The notes beneath the pieces are model-generated. The model saw only the letters and a list, made by a program, of their open reading frames with translations, was not told the origin of the DNA and made no database searches. Below are positions 21,239 to 32,424 of a DNA stretch of 64,000 nt, one piece after another. Within the stretch, counting starts at the first letter, position 1. Each line of letters starts with the position of its first letter. The stretch comes from Echria macrotheca (Eukaryota > Ascomycota > Sordariomycetes > Sordariales > Schizotheciaceae). Position numbers and translations under genes: made by a program. The stretch is taken from assembly GCA_030411725.1 (NCBI GenBank), contig MU839840.1, forward strand, positions 310,001 through 374,000, written 5' to 3'.

Positions 21239-21592
21239 ATTGACGGCTCAATTGGTTTCTGGCTAGTCCGCTTCAATGAACGACGAGAGCAATTGACCCC
21301 TTATATACCTATCCTCTGCAATGACGTCCCCGGATTTATCATCCTGGGGAATAAAACTGTCCCGAATCCCAATTCGAGGCGGGGCTCCGCCGGCCGTGTT
21401 GCCCCGCGCCGCTCCCCTCTGCATTGCCGAGGTCCACCTGCCGCCTCCAATCCGCTTCTCCACTGGGCCGAATCCCGCTTCTATACGCACATCAGCACTT
21501 GGCATTCACTTGTAAACGCTGGAGACGCTTAAAACTTTGTTCGGGTATCATGACATCCATGTACATGCCTCCAGACCATCCTTTGTCTCTTC
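21239..21592. other. short intergenic space
   Basis: 354 bases between the dehydrogenase start and the KRR1 stop, on the same strand. Probably the dehydrogenase promoter and KRR1 3' region. No specific site recognised. Confidence 0.4.
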
Positions 21593-22696
21593 CTACTCGC
21601 GCGATATCTTCCGCTTCTTCGCTTTGCCGCTGTTCTCCTCTGGCGGCACATATTCCTTTTCCCGCTCCCTCTTCTTCTCCTCCTTCTTGACCTTGGCCTT
21701 CTCTGCCCGTTCTGCCTCGGCCGCCCGTTGCTTTGCCTCCTTCCCAAGGAAGTACTCTCCGCTCTCGATCTGCAGGTCCACCTTGCTCTTCTCTGGTGCC
21801 GGCGGGAACGGCGTGTATGGCTTCTTCGACTTGTCCGTGACCTTGTGCGGCACCCTTCTCTTCGAGAGCGTCCTCTTCTTGAAATTTGGCAGATACCGGC
21901 TCCAGTCTTCGTGAGCCAGCGCCGGGTCTTTTGCCAGTTCTCGTTTGATCCTGTCCCCTGTCAGCCTTGTCCACTGGCTTTTCTAAAGCACTTACATCAG
22001 CTCCTTAATCAGATAGATGGGGTGCACGTTGTTCATCGTGTCCTCCACCACCCTCCTGACATCCTTCAGCCCCTTGAACCCCCCCATCACCGACACTGTG
22101 TTTCCGTGCACCAGGATATATGTTTGCGTCAACAGCTCCAACGCTTTCAGTGCTGCCGAGAGTTAGCCTAGTCCACGACCATACGAGAAAACCCCTACTT
22201 GTGCCGTTCTGCCCTAATATGCGCTGTCGCCGCTTGACAAACCGCTCCTTATTCCGCACTAGGTTCCGGATCTTGATGATATCGCACGCCATGCCGTCCT
22301 CCATTATTTTGATCGCCTGCGGGGCCGGTACCGAGCGTGCCAACAGCCTGATCAGATCTCGCGCATTCAGGATCGCAGCGGGATCGAACGTCTGTCCCAT
22401 ATTAGAATTGCTCATGGGAGCCACACGGGTGTCCAACAAACCTTTCGCGTCGTCTTGACCGTCATGGAACCCTCTACGAGATCGAGAATCGCCGTTATGT
22501 GGTGCTTTTCGAGCGCCTTGGTGATGAGCGGCCACGAGTCGCGCAGGTACCGCTCGCGGTACTTTGGGAAGAGCGTCATGAACGAAGATTCCTCGAGGAA
22601 CGGGCCAGCAACCTCCTCCTTGGTGATCGGGTGGAGCGTCCATTTGTCGATGTCGTCCGTATCCCACGGTTTGTCTTTTTTGTGTGTCGACGGCAT
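21593..22696 (-). CDS. krr1: KRR1, small-subunit processome KH-domain protein
   Basis: Four exons on the reverse strand, 22696-22442, 22391-22199, 22152-21996 and 21950-21593, with very short introns of 50, 46 and 45 nt, all in phase; 320 residues. The N-terminus (KPWDTDDIDKWTLHPITKEE, FPKYRERYLRDSWPLITKALEKH) and the KH region (GSMTVKTTRKTFDPAAILNARDLI, RRQRILGQNGTTLKALELL, TQTYILVHGNTVSVMG) match Krr1 closely. The protein works in the nucleolus in 18S rRNA maturation and 40S assembly as part of the U3-containing processome. The C-terminus is a Lys/Glu-rich basic tail (KREREKEYVPPEEN, KAKKRKISRE), as in other fungi. It is divergent from the GATA factor gene with about 1.1 kb between their starts. 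Confidence 0.95.
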
Positions 22697-23805
22697 TTCG
22701 GATTGTAGTCTAGTTTTTCAGTGTGTTGACGCTGCGAAAGGGTATTGCACTGTGGTCTGGTGAGTTGGCAATGGCAAAGTGTGAAGTTGCTGCAGTGTGT
22801 TGACTGTTCGTCCCAACTCGACAGGATCTCGAATTTTTTGGGAGCTTGGGACCCACCGATAAGTGGCGGCTGGCGGCGGCTGGCACGGTTGCCAGCACTG
22901 AGGCAGCTGCACTTCACTCTGTTCGCGCTTTCCGGCATAAAACACCTGCTGGAAGTTAGTCAAGCATTCACTAGCACAACGCCAAACACTATTCTTGGTG
23001 GCTCTTGGACTTTCTGAGTCTAAGTTGTGGCATGTGCCGGCTTGGGCTTTATCTTATCTGCGGCTAACGGTCGAACTATCAATGGAAACAAGTGACGCAA
23101 GCATAACTCTCCAGCATCGGAATCAACACACTAGTGGCTACGATTCGCATATAAGTTTAATCCCTAGATAACGTCCGATACAGGATTCTTGTATCAGCCC
23201 GCAACCGCCCAGCTCTTCTGTCTACTCATCGGCCTCATCACAGATCGCAATCGGCCACTGACGCACAGGCGGGCTTGGTGGGGATCTGTGGGCTGCGGAA
23301 GGATCTTATCGGCGGTCAACCAATCACGGGCGTTTCGCCAACATTGGCTTGTCGAAAGCGCCATTCCATCGACCGGCGTCAGAGTTCTGCCATAAACCAC
23401 CTCTGCCCTCCAGTTCACCATTTGCGGCGACACCTTCCGACGCGGTTCGATATTTGCCAGACGAGCGGCTCCCGCGTCCCATATTCATCTTTGTCCGTAC
23501 CACCAATCGCCCCGGACTGTTTCGTCACTCCGACCTCCACGCGCCTTGACGACACATTCCAACGACCGGCGCAACGCCACGCTTCACGAGCCAGCTTTAC
23601 GAGTCGCGACTCAACACCCTCGACATCGACGTGGTCTTCTCGCGCACAATCAATCCACACATCACTCCTCTTTCCTCCGCCCCCGTTTGGTCGTTGATCG
23701 GTTGGCATCGTCACGCTGGCTTCGAATCAGTCATCTTATCCGGACCCGTCCTGCCCGGAGTCCATCCTCACGCCGCCCCCCGACGCGGAGGTTCTCACTG
23801 CCAAA
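22697..23805. other. divergent intergenic region KRR1 / ASD-4
   Basis: 1.1 kb shared upstream region. The right part, from about 23400, is C-rich and likely leader of the GATA factor transcript. No supported gene. Confidence 0.4.
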
Positions 23806-25509
23806 ATGGAGGACCCCCCGGCGGCGATGCCAATTCCTTCAATGGAACCCGAGCCGATATCGAGACCGAGCTCAGCTTCAACACAAGGCTCGGCGCCACA
23901 CAATCTGCTCCCCAACCTTTCAGCCCTCGCCGCGACCGCGTCAGCATCAGCAAACCCCCCTCCACCAAGGTTAGTCAACACTGCCGCGATGGAAGCGGGT
24001 TGTATTTGGAGTTGTAGTCAGATTGCGCATACAGCGCACCAATCTATCGCACCTCGAACTCGCGATGGGATATCGAATGCTAGACTAGTTTCGTCCGAGT
24101 GCTAACTGTAGCAGGCCTGTCGCCATTGCACCCGCTGCCTACCCATCAGGCACGTCTCCTGCCAGCACCCATCCTGGTAGTGCAGGAGGAAATCTGGTAA
24201 GTCGATTTCATTCACTTCACCGTCTTCTGTGGTGTTCTATCGGCATCGCGGACACCGTGAGGGCCACCGCGTGGGTTCCCGGCTGAGAAAAGTGCCGGCT
24301 GCGATTGGCCAGTCCGAGGCAAAGAAAATTTTGGCGGAGCCGCTTATCTAAGAGGCCCTGTCGGATTGTTATCGCGGCGTCCCACTTTCTTGGCCCTGTC
24401 AAAAATTTCGTTATCATCTGGTCTTATCATCGCCCTCCACTCCATATCTGTCGCGATTCCGCAGTATCTTGGCCTTATCGTCGCCATCTAATCTCTCCCC
24501 TCGCGCTTCCCACGATCCAACCTTTTGCGCCCGGAGTTGCGCTGTCGCTGCGATGGCAACCATGGCTAACCACGATCGCGAATCCACACAGCCCACCTGC
24601 CAAAACTGCGCGACCTCGACCACGCCGCTATGGCGCCGCGACGAGATGGGCGCTGTGCTCTGCAACGCCTGCGGCCTGTTTCTCAAACTCCATGGCCGTG
24701 CGCGCCCCATCTCGCTGAAAACCGACGTCATCAAGAGCCGTAATCGTGTCAAGACGATGCGACCCGACCTGAAGCATAAAAAGGTAACGCGCGCTTGCCG
24801 CATGGGAAGCCGGGCGACCGCTAATGTTGGTCAGAACCAGGCATTGAACGCAGCAAACGATCCAAATGGGGTCGACTTTAACCAGAACAACGGAGTCGCG
24901 GCAGCGAACGCCCGTCGAGCCTCACAACGATCGGTCAATGGCAACCTCGATGACCTCAACTCGCCCGTTTCGCGCACCGGGACCCCCAATATGTACAGCG
25001 GAGGACCGATATACCACAATATAGACGACCAGCTGCGGGCGCAGGAGCTAGCCAACTTTGGGGTCGCCGCCAGCTCGCCCGGCCGGGCGGGGTCGCCCAT
25101 GAACGGCGATATGTCACGGACGCACGACCAAGTGGTGCAAGAGAACGCGAGCCTCAAGACACGTGTCAGCGAGCTCGAGGTGATCCAGGAGCTGTATCGT
25201 GGGCGGATCCAACAGCTTGAAGGGGAAGAGCTCCTGCGACAAGCACAGGACCCGGCCAAGTCGGACGAGCAGCTGCGCGCGCAGGTGACGACGCTGACGG
25301 AGGCCAACGCGCAGCTACAAAAAGACCTGGAGGAGAGCCACAGGCGGGAGAACATGCTGAAGCGGCGGCTCGACGAGCTCGAGGTGGAGCTGAGGAGCAC
25401 CAAGGAGTCGCTCGACAACAACAACCCGCGCCCCGCTAAGAAGCTTAGGCTGGATGAGGAGGTGGCGCTTGCCATTGGCAATGCGTTGAAAGAAGATGAC
25501 AAGTCATGA
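23806..25509 (+). CDS. asd-4: GATA transcription factor with leucine zipper, ASD-4/AreB type
   Basis: Four exons, 23806-23969, 24115-24196, 24592-24783 and 24835-25509, 370 residues. A single GATA finger begins at C85: CQNC-X17-CNAC, with the TPLWRRDE...GLFLKLHGRARPISLK signature and a basic tail (KSRNRVKTMRP). The C-terminal third is a long coiled coil (VVQENASLKTRVSELE...LRRENMLKRRLDELEVEL). This finger-plus-zipper layout is that of Neurospora ASD-4 and Aspergillus AreB, nuclear factors in ascus development and nitrogen repression. Exon 1 starts MEDPPAAMP and contains PHNLLPNLSALAATA. Intron 2 is long (395 nt) but ends in GCTAAC...CACACAG. Intron 3 (51 nt, GTAACG...GTCAG) has no stop and is a multiple of three, so its retention would add 17 residues after the finger. 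Confidence 0.9.
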
Positions 25510-26423
25510 TGTTTTTTTTCTGTGGATCACCTACAGAAATCCGTGTATTCTATCCCGGTGGACTCGGGTTTTGCCTTTTCTGGTTGGTCTTGTCACCATT
25601 CCCGATGGGGTTGATTTTCTTTTCTTTTTTAATTATACATTCCATAGCAACGGTGTCGAGCGGCTTCTTACACAGTAGTCGCGCACGTCGTTGCGTGGTG
25701 GGGAAGGGAAAGGGAAGTGGTGAAGCTGGTAATGAAGACAGCAGTGGGTGGTGGACTTTATTGGGGGGGAGGGAAGGGGGGGGGGGACGGTGGTTTTTCT
25801 CTTTTTTTTTATGACGGTTCCAGAAAGATGGATTTTTGCTTGCTGGCTGGCTGGCTGGCTGGTGGGGGAGTTGGCGTGCGGAGCGGCGTGTTATAGGTAA
25901 AACAATATCATGGGGTCCACGACAGACTCTCTAAATGGTATACAGGATGGGAGGTAGGACACCTAGGTGGTTGGTGGGAGATTGGTGGGTTGGGTTTGGT
26001 TGGGTGGTTTCTCAAAAAGCGAAAAGTTCTTTTTTAATTTTGAATTCCTTGGGAGTTTGGTGCTTTTTTGCTTGCTTTATATATTATGTGAGAGAGGCAG
26101 TTTATGGTGTATGGTGAAGAGGTGAGGTGGTGATGGGAACCTTTTGACTCTTTGACTCCCACACTCACGATGGGGAATGGGGATGGGATGGGGTGTGGTG
26201 GTAGTTTAGTTGGTGAATCTAATCGACCCGGTCCGAGCCCGCCCGCTTATTCGCAGCGGAAATTTGTTTTGATTTTTTGTGTGTGCCTTCCACTCTCTAT
26301 CTACCTATCTACCTATGGTGCTTTCTTTGTGTGTCTCTCTCTATGATCTCTATGAGTGTGTGACTTATATGTCTGTCTGGGCTATGGGGAAGTTGTTTGA
26401 TGAGTCCGGGTGAGCTATATGTA
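25510..26423. other. convergent intergenic space ASD-4 / TOK1
   Basis: Low-complexity DNA with T-rich, G-rich and GGCT repeat tracts (G-run at about 25768-25792, GGCT run at about 25841-25862). It holds the 3' regions of both genes. No gene supported. Confidence 0.5.
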
Positions 26424-29274
26424 TCATATCCAAGTGAGAGTGTGGGTTAGTCTTTGTATGTGTATGTGTGTGTGACATGGTGATTGTGTGTGGGAGGAAA
26501 GGAGGGGGGGAGGGAGGAAGGGGAGGGAGGGAGGGAGAATGAAGTCACCTAGGTAGGTACTTACCAAAGACTGGTGTTGTCGAGTATACCGGTGCAGACT
26601 CTCGCAGAGCCGGTCGAGGATCCATTCTGCCTCGGTCGTGTCGGCCAGGAGGGGGGAGTCCTCGCCTATCCAGTCCCAGGTTGTTATTTCCTTGTTGGTG
26701 GTGTCTCTGTCTGCTGTTTCCTCGACTGTGCTGGAGCCCGACGACGACGAGGAGGAGGAGGGGGATGAGTTGTCGGTAGTGGAGGACGAAGGGGAGGAAG
26801 AAGTGGGAAGGGATGAGGACGGGGAGGAGGGGGATAAAAGGGGTGGTGGGAGAGAAGAACTGGACCGGATGAGCCGCGTGAAATGCGTCCACTCGTCGAA
26901 CGTGTACCGGCGCGGTCTGGGCAGGCGGAGGTCGCGCGCTACCGACCTGATGGCCTGGGCGAGGTGGTGGGGGAGGAGGTCTTTCTCTTCTCTTTCTTCT
27001 TGTTCTTCTTCTTCCCCTTTTTCTTCTGGCGGTTTTCCCGGAGATGTCTTTTCGCTCATCTTGTATCCGGTCTCGATAGTAGGTCTCTGGGCCGCCTGAT
27101 CGGGAGGAGGCGAGGGAGAAAAGCAAGAAAGATCCGGGTTGCGAAACATGCAGAATAGGGAGAGGAGGCTGTGGAGGTGCGGATGGGACGAGATGAAGGT
27201 GCTGGCGACGCCGCGCTTGGGCATGATGGTCCATTCTGCTAAAGCAAATGTGCCCCGGTTGACGGCGGACACGACGGTCCGCGACAGTTCCTGGATGAGC
27301 AGGGTGACGATGGGGACGGCGATGAGGGACCAGACTATGAAGAAGGGCTTGCCGAGGTTGGATTTGGGGGAGATGTCTCCGTATCTTTTTGTTGTTAGTT
27401 CTCATTTTTTACTACTCCCAATATTCTTGATTATTGGTTTCCTTTGCTGGTGGCTGGAAGTGAGAGGGAATTGGTGTGTGGTTGTGATAGGAAGAACAGG
27501 AGATAAAAGGGGGGTACCGCTAAAAGCTAGGGGAAGGAAACGCAATACATACCCTATGGTCAAGAGCGCGACGAAACAAAAGTAGAAACACTCAAAGTAC
27601 CGTAGCCCGGAAATTTGCGCCTCGGTCAGCATGAAGATGAAGGCGCCAAAGCACCAGAGCAGTCCGAACGCGAGGAGGGCCATCCCGAGGGCCCAATACC
27701 TATTTTACACTTGATTAACGGATTGTCAGTGGAATGTCATAAAAACATACTGTTTATACCGCCTCGTCTCCCGCTGGATCTGCCTCATGGCCTCGAATCG
27801 GTCCCGCTCCCGCTGCAGCAACAACAACTTCTGCCTCGTCCTCTTGCGCTTCTCGTGCGCCGCCTCCCTCGCGCACATCTCCCCGGTCTTCACGGAACCC
27901 GACTGCGGATGGAACGTCACAGTCCGCCCTACAATCTCAAGCCGACCATACTGCGCCAGAGACCCGCGCTGGCCCGATTCTCGGAGCCGCTCTTCCCCGT
28001 TTTTACTCTCTGCTTCGAACGCGGTGGTGGCCCGCGGCGGCAGACCCAACCTCTCCCGCAACTCGCGCTCGCTGGTGACGGCGCGGCCGACGGTCGACGC
28101 ACGCGCATGCATCTGGTGCTGCTTGATGATGCGGTCGGCGCTGATGTTGGCGGCGAACTTGGTGATGCTGCTGATGACAAGACCAAGAAAAACGATGCCG
28201 ACGAGCTGGAAGACGAAGAGGAACCCGCGGCCGGGGTCGGTTGCCGGGGCGAAGTCGCCGAATCCTATGGTTAGGATAGACTTTGGATACCCGTCAGTGC
28301 TGAGAGACAGCTAAGGTAGGGAGAGGAAAAGGGGGGTTGGTTGTAAACAGAGCGACAAAGACTCACTACATCGGCGTAATACAGCGCGTCTGCATAGGTG
28401 AATCCCTCGGTTATACAGAACATGCCTGATCCGCCGGCCAACCAGAAGAAGAAGGACGTTGTCTGCAAGATGAGAGTGCGCTGGTCGTCGTCGAGGTCGA
28501 AGCGCTGTGGGTAGTGGCCACGAAAGTAGCCGACCAGGTTGATGGTTAGGATTGTGCTGCCGATAAAGTAGAGGACGGAGGCGAGCACGGCGTGCCAGAA
28601 ACCTTGGGAATAGACTTCGAGGGGTGGTTGGGGCGGGACATAGACGGCCATGGCGGTTTCGATGGCGATGAGCTTTTTATGTTAGCTTTTGTTCTCTTCC
28701 CATGCCGTCGTATTATGAGGTAAAAGGGCAACGAACTGGAGACTCACTATGACAGAAGATAACAGCCAGCAGAGGATGGCCACTGGCAGAGCGATGATGT
28801 ATCTCACGCGGCTGGTAAAGTGCAGCAAGAGAAGCAGGTTGCCCGCGAAGCCACAGGCGAGCGAGAGTGCGTTGAAGATGAGCTCCCTAACAGATATGGT
28901 CAGCTCGCATTCGAGAGAAAAGGAATGGTAGGTAGGAAAAAGGGGTCTACCATTTTGGATCCTCAATGCCCACTGCTGCATCCTCAGAACCCCTTCCGGT
29001 GCTGTCCGGGATTCCATCATTAGGAAGCGTCACCCTCCACGGAGAGACGAGGGCGGCAATCGACAGGACGTTGGAGAGAGGCCCGATGGTGGCGGCGATG
29101 AGTGGGATGGCTGTTGATGCAAACCACCATTGTCTGCTATCTCGTGAGTTGTTTGCGGCGCATAGAATCTATAGAAGAAAAAAAAACTTACTGCGGTAGG
29201 CTATCGCTGGGTCCTCGCAGTTTGATCAGTCCTCCAGCCCGGATCCGGACTGTACCCGTCGTGTCTGTGTTCAT
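26424..29274 (-). CDS. tok1: TOK1-type two-pore outward-rectifier potassium channel
   Basis: Seven clear exons on the reverse strand: 29274-29192, 29133-28951, 28886-28748, 28672-28367, 28280-27751, 27699-27553 and 27384-26565. All junctions keep phase. About eight hydrophobic segments surround two pore loops: SILTIGFGDFAP (split at its start by intron 4) and LLTIGYGDISP (split inside the GYG filter by intron 6). This 8-TM/2-pore arrangement is specific to fungal TOK channels, which pass K+ outwards across the plasma membrane on depolarisation. The Lys/Arg/Glu-rich stretch between the pores and the Ser/Pro/Glu-rich tail are cytosolic. The C-terminal end is uncertain. A GTAAGT donor at 26564 suggests a further intron; reading straight through stops at 26424 (782 residues), and one possible spliced end is near 26310. 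Confidence 0.9.
26491..26537 (+). repeat. G-rich tract
   Basis: A 47-base G/A tract with at least six runs of three or more G lies in the last part of the TOK1 gene on the opposite strand, within the presumed final intron or the alternative C-terminal coding end. It could form a quadruplex on the non-template side. Confidence 0.7.
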
Positions 29275-30266
29275 CTTTGCTACAACCGGACCCGCGAAAG
29301 TAATCCATCAAAACAGGAGAAGCGTCTTCATCTAGATAGTCTCGACATAGAGCCCCGGAACCCCTATATCACCAAGTCTTTCCGATATCGAGGCGAGTTT
29401 CAAGGGCTATCGCACCAAGGGACGAGATACAAGCGAGGAGCAAAGCGTGTGTGCGATGTGCACTCCAAAAGTGGCAATTCTCTAGATACCGCTACAGGAC
29501 ATGGCCAGGAATTTCGATTCCCATGCTTGTAACCATGGAGAAAGATAACAATGAGAAAGCGGTCGCCCCTGTGGAGCCAAGGATAGGGGAAGTAAACATG
29601 ACACCGAGATCGGTTGAAAGAAGCGATGTCTGAGGCATCATCACATCATCCTATAAGCTCGGGACAAAGGAAAAAGAAATTGTCGATGGTGACGGAAAAT
29701 TCGATTGCCCTTCGATTCACAACATCCCATCGTCCGATATCTTCCATACAATACGGGATACAAAAAGGCCTGCCATACCCTTAGAACTCTTCTGTATTGT
29801 ACCTATGCAATACAACCCTCAGCAACCCTCACCACCGCCACATCCCTCGCCTACCGCAGAAGCCATCTTTCCCCAGCCTGGGAGGAGATCACAGGGGGAA
29901 AACATGAGCGGAATTTCCAGACTCACAGCCGACGAAGAGGAGCAATAGCGCGGTGGACATAACCCAACTCCCAACACAGAATCCCCTCATCAGCCGAGAA
30001 GCAGCGACGATAAAGGGAGACACAGACAACACCAAAAAGTCGACGGTGACGACGGCCGTGGAAGCGAGGAGAAATCCGGTTGCTAACAACCAATCACCAA
30101 CCGTCCGGTACCGAATCAGACCACCTTTTCTCTCTCTCAAGAGATGGGAATCTCGTGTCATGTTACCCCGGGGTAAGTATATGGAGTCGAGTCTACCGCC
30201 ATGTCTAGTACATTGTCAGACCGTTAATCGTACAGGTACATCCGTCCACATGATATCTCTCTACTG
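29275..30266. other. intergenic, TOK1 promoter / KHE1 3' region
   Basis: About 1 kb. One 90-codon reverse frame (30161-29889) with a true ATG encodes a hydrophobic peptide with two or three possible membrane segments (GDWLLATGFLLASTAVVTVDF...). It has no recognisable family and no neighbours in frame, so I do not call it a gene. Confidence 0.4.
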
Positions 30267-31217
30267 TCATTGCAACTTTTTGTCCTCCTTGCTGTCGGCC
30301 GAGTCCGACTTTGGTTCCCTAGGCGATTCGCTACGCCCTTGTTGGTTTTTCGCCTCTTCATTGCTCTTGCGTATCGCCGTCTCGACCTGCCATATCGCCC
30401 TCTCGAGTTCAACCTCCAGCTGGGGCAGATCCAAGGCCTGCGTCATTTTCTTGCCGTTAGCCTGCGACAGCAGCATCGTCTCGCCATCCGGGTTTGGTGT
30501 TTTGGACGCTGGCGGGTCCAGTGTCTTGAACTCATCCGTAGCCGGAGCGGTCGTGGGTTCGGGCGTCGATGCCAGAGGCTGCTTCTGCTCGGCATACACC
30601 TCGTCAACAATAGGCGACGGCGTGAGCGCAAGGAGATTGTTCTTTAACAGAAACTGGATATGCTTGCCACCTGCCAGCGCTCTCCAGTGCGACCATGCAC
30701 GGTAACACAGATAGAAGAATGGAAGATTCGGAATCCTGCCAAAGTTAGCGATGGCATCGGGAATTTCAGGACACACGCACAAGGGGATGATTCCAATGGG
30801 AATGGTGAGGGGCATGCCGACGAAGCACCATAGAAGCCGTTTCCTGTGTAGCGACTCTCTCTCCGTGGCCAGTGCCTCGAGAATCTTGGGCACCTTGTCC
30901 ATCGCCAAGAGACTCTTTGGGTACACGACCTCGACCTTTTCCGTGCCGTTGAGCTCCACCTCACGCCGCCGCTGTGAGAGCGGCGGCACCGACTTGAGCC
31001 CCCATTCTTCGTAGGGTATCCGTCGGAAGGCGTAGTTGCCGTAGTTGACGACCGACTTCTTCCACCCTTTTTCCTGCTTCTCCCAATCAGCCCACGTCCG
31101 CGACGCTTTTGACTGCACCCAGTCATTCCATGTCTGTTTCTCCGACGCCGCGAGCGGGAGCTTTTGGCAGTACAGCAGCGTTCGCCTGGTCGATATGGGC
31201 AAGAGAAAAAGCCTCAT
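30267..31217 (-). CDS. mitochondrial K+/H+ exchange-related protein (Mit_KHE1 family)
   Basis: Intronless, 316 residues. The N-terminus MRLFLLPISTRRTLLYCQK has the Arg-rich, acid-free look of a mitochondrial presequence. The middle carries the family core: WNDWVQSKASRTWADWEKQEKGWKKSVVNYGNYAFRRIPYEEWGLKSVPP, then VYPKSLL, and two membrane-like segments (LLWCFVGMPLTIPIGIIPLCVCPEIP and LPFFYLCYRAWSHWRALAGGKHI). The C-terminal third is hydrophilic and likely disordered apart from a helix (LPQLEVELERAIWQVETAIRK). This matches the fungal family around yeast YDL183C, reported as part of mitochondrial K+/H+ exchange in the inner membrane. It shares strand with TOK1, about 1 kb away. Confidence 0.85.
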   Translation of the reverse strand: MRLFLLPISTRRTLLYCQKLPLAASEKQTWNDWVQSKASRTWADWEKQEKGWKKSVVNYGNYAFRRIPYEEWGLKSVPPLSQRRREVELNGTEKVEVVYPKSLLAMDKVPKILEALATERESLHRKRLLWCFVGMPLTIPIGIIPLCVCPEIPDAIANFGRIPNLPFFYLCYRAWSHWRALAGGKHIQFLLKNNLLALTPSPIVDEVYAEQKQPLASTPEPTTAPATDEFKTLDPPASKTPNPDGETMLLSQANGKKMTQALDLPQLEVELERAIWQVETAIRKSNEEAKNQQGRSESPREPKSDSADSKEDKKLQ

Positions 31218-32424
31218 CGCACCGAGGCTGTTGGCGTGTATAACAAGCAGAGAGAGAGAGAGAGCGGCGGGGGGATATTGTCGTCAGGTCCCAACGAAGC
31301 CGGGCTCGGGAAGGGGGGATTGCGCGGTTGCGACGCGGAATGCGCCGCTCGAAGGATGGGTTGGAATGCGCTTTTCTTTACGCGTCCAGTGAAATCTCGC
31401 GACAGCCCATCTTTGGTTCTAATCTGAAGGTTTCAAGAGCAATGGTGGTGGTTGTGTCGCTCACGGAAGGAGCAGAGGTGCAGATTGTAAGCTTAGGTCT
31501 AAGCTCCTGGCCCGACCAGTGACGCACATGGCTGCTGGCGACTGCACCGCTGTGCTGGACAGTGAGGGAGCTTGCCAAGCGCACTGTCTCAGGATGCCTC
31601 CCAGCTCAACACGCTTGCAACCCCTGCTGGGGCAAAACAACGGATCCGTTTTGCCTCGAAATTCTGGGGCGGTGGGGCAATGGAGGCCTTTCTTCAATGG
31701 AATCATTTTGAAGAACCGGCTTGTTACGCAGTTGAGCATCAACGTGGTTCCGGCACTCGAAGCTCTGCAAGTCCACAGTCCGGCAAAGCCGAAGTCTGCA
31801 CACTGTGTTCGATCTAGCTCAAGAACCAAGTGGAAACCGTCCTAACTTTGGCAGACAAACTTTGAAACTGCTACACTGAGGAAATAGGTCCACAGCGCAT
31901 GATAGCTAAAGCGCAAGCACCTGGGGTTTGCTAACATCGAGGCGAACCACGGTTTCTCGGGCGCGGACATATAGCGAATGTCGTCATCGGTACGGAGTAG
32001 TTACTCTTGCAGTTCCATGGCGGGGCAGGATTGAACGCGGTGAGCGCTCGGCAAATGGCTGGCGCGTTAACAGGGGTCGCAGGTGGTCCGACACCCGCCA
32101 GCGCTGTACCGCAAGACTTGCTGCGGCTGGTAAGCCGAATCAACAAATCCACGACGGCAGTCCGGCCGACAACCGCCGGCGTCCAACTCGGAGCGTCAGG
32201 TCGCCCGGTGCATGAATAAGAAGCCCATCAGCGCCAACCAAAGTGGGAACTCGGTGCGGTTTCACCGTGCCGAGATTTCGCAGTACGAGGCCATTTCTGC
32301 TGCTGCCATTGTCGAATAGCGGCCTCTTCCTTGCATGACGCCCCGTCCTTAATGCCTCGCGACACCCCCGGCCTCGTCCTCCAACACCCAGGCCTCCGTC
32401 GCGGTGGACTTGTTCGCCACCGCC
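31218..32424. other. divergent intergenic region KHE1 / SRF1
   Basis: 1.2 kb between divergent starts. An (AG)n tract at 31249-31264 lies about 30 bases upstream of the KHE1 start, reading as a CT tract on the coding strand, a common feature of fungal promoters and leaders. No supported gene. Confidence 0.5.

Noticed and set aside
29889..30161. 90-codon minus-strand frame with membrane-like segments
   Set aside because: True ATG and hydrophobic character, but no family, no neighbouring exons and no conserved motif; below the level needed to call a gene.
29953..30705. 250-codon plus-strand frame
   Set aside because: Mostly antisense to the Mit_KHE1 gene; composition is shadow-like.
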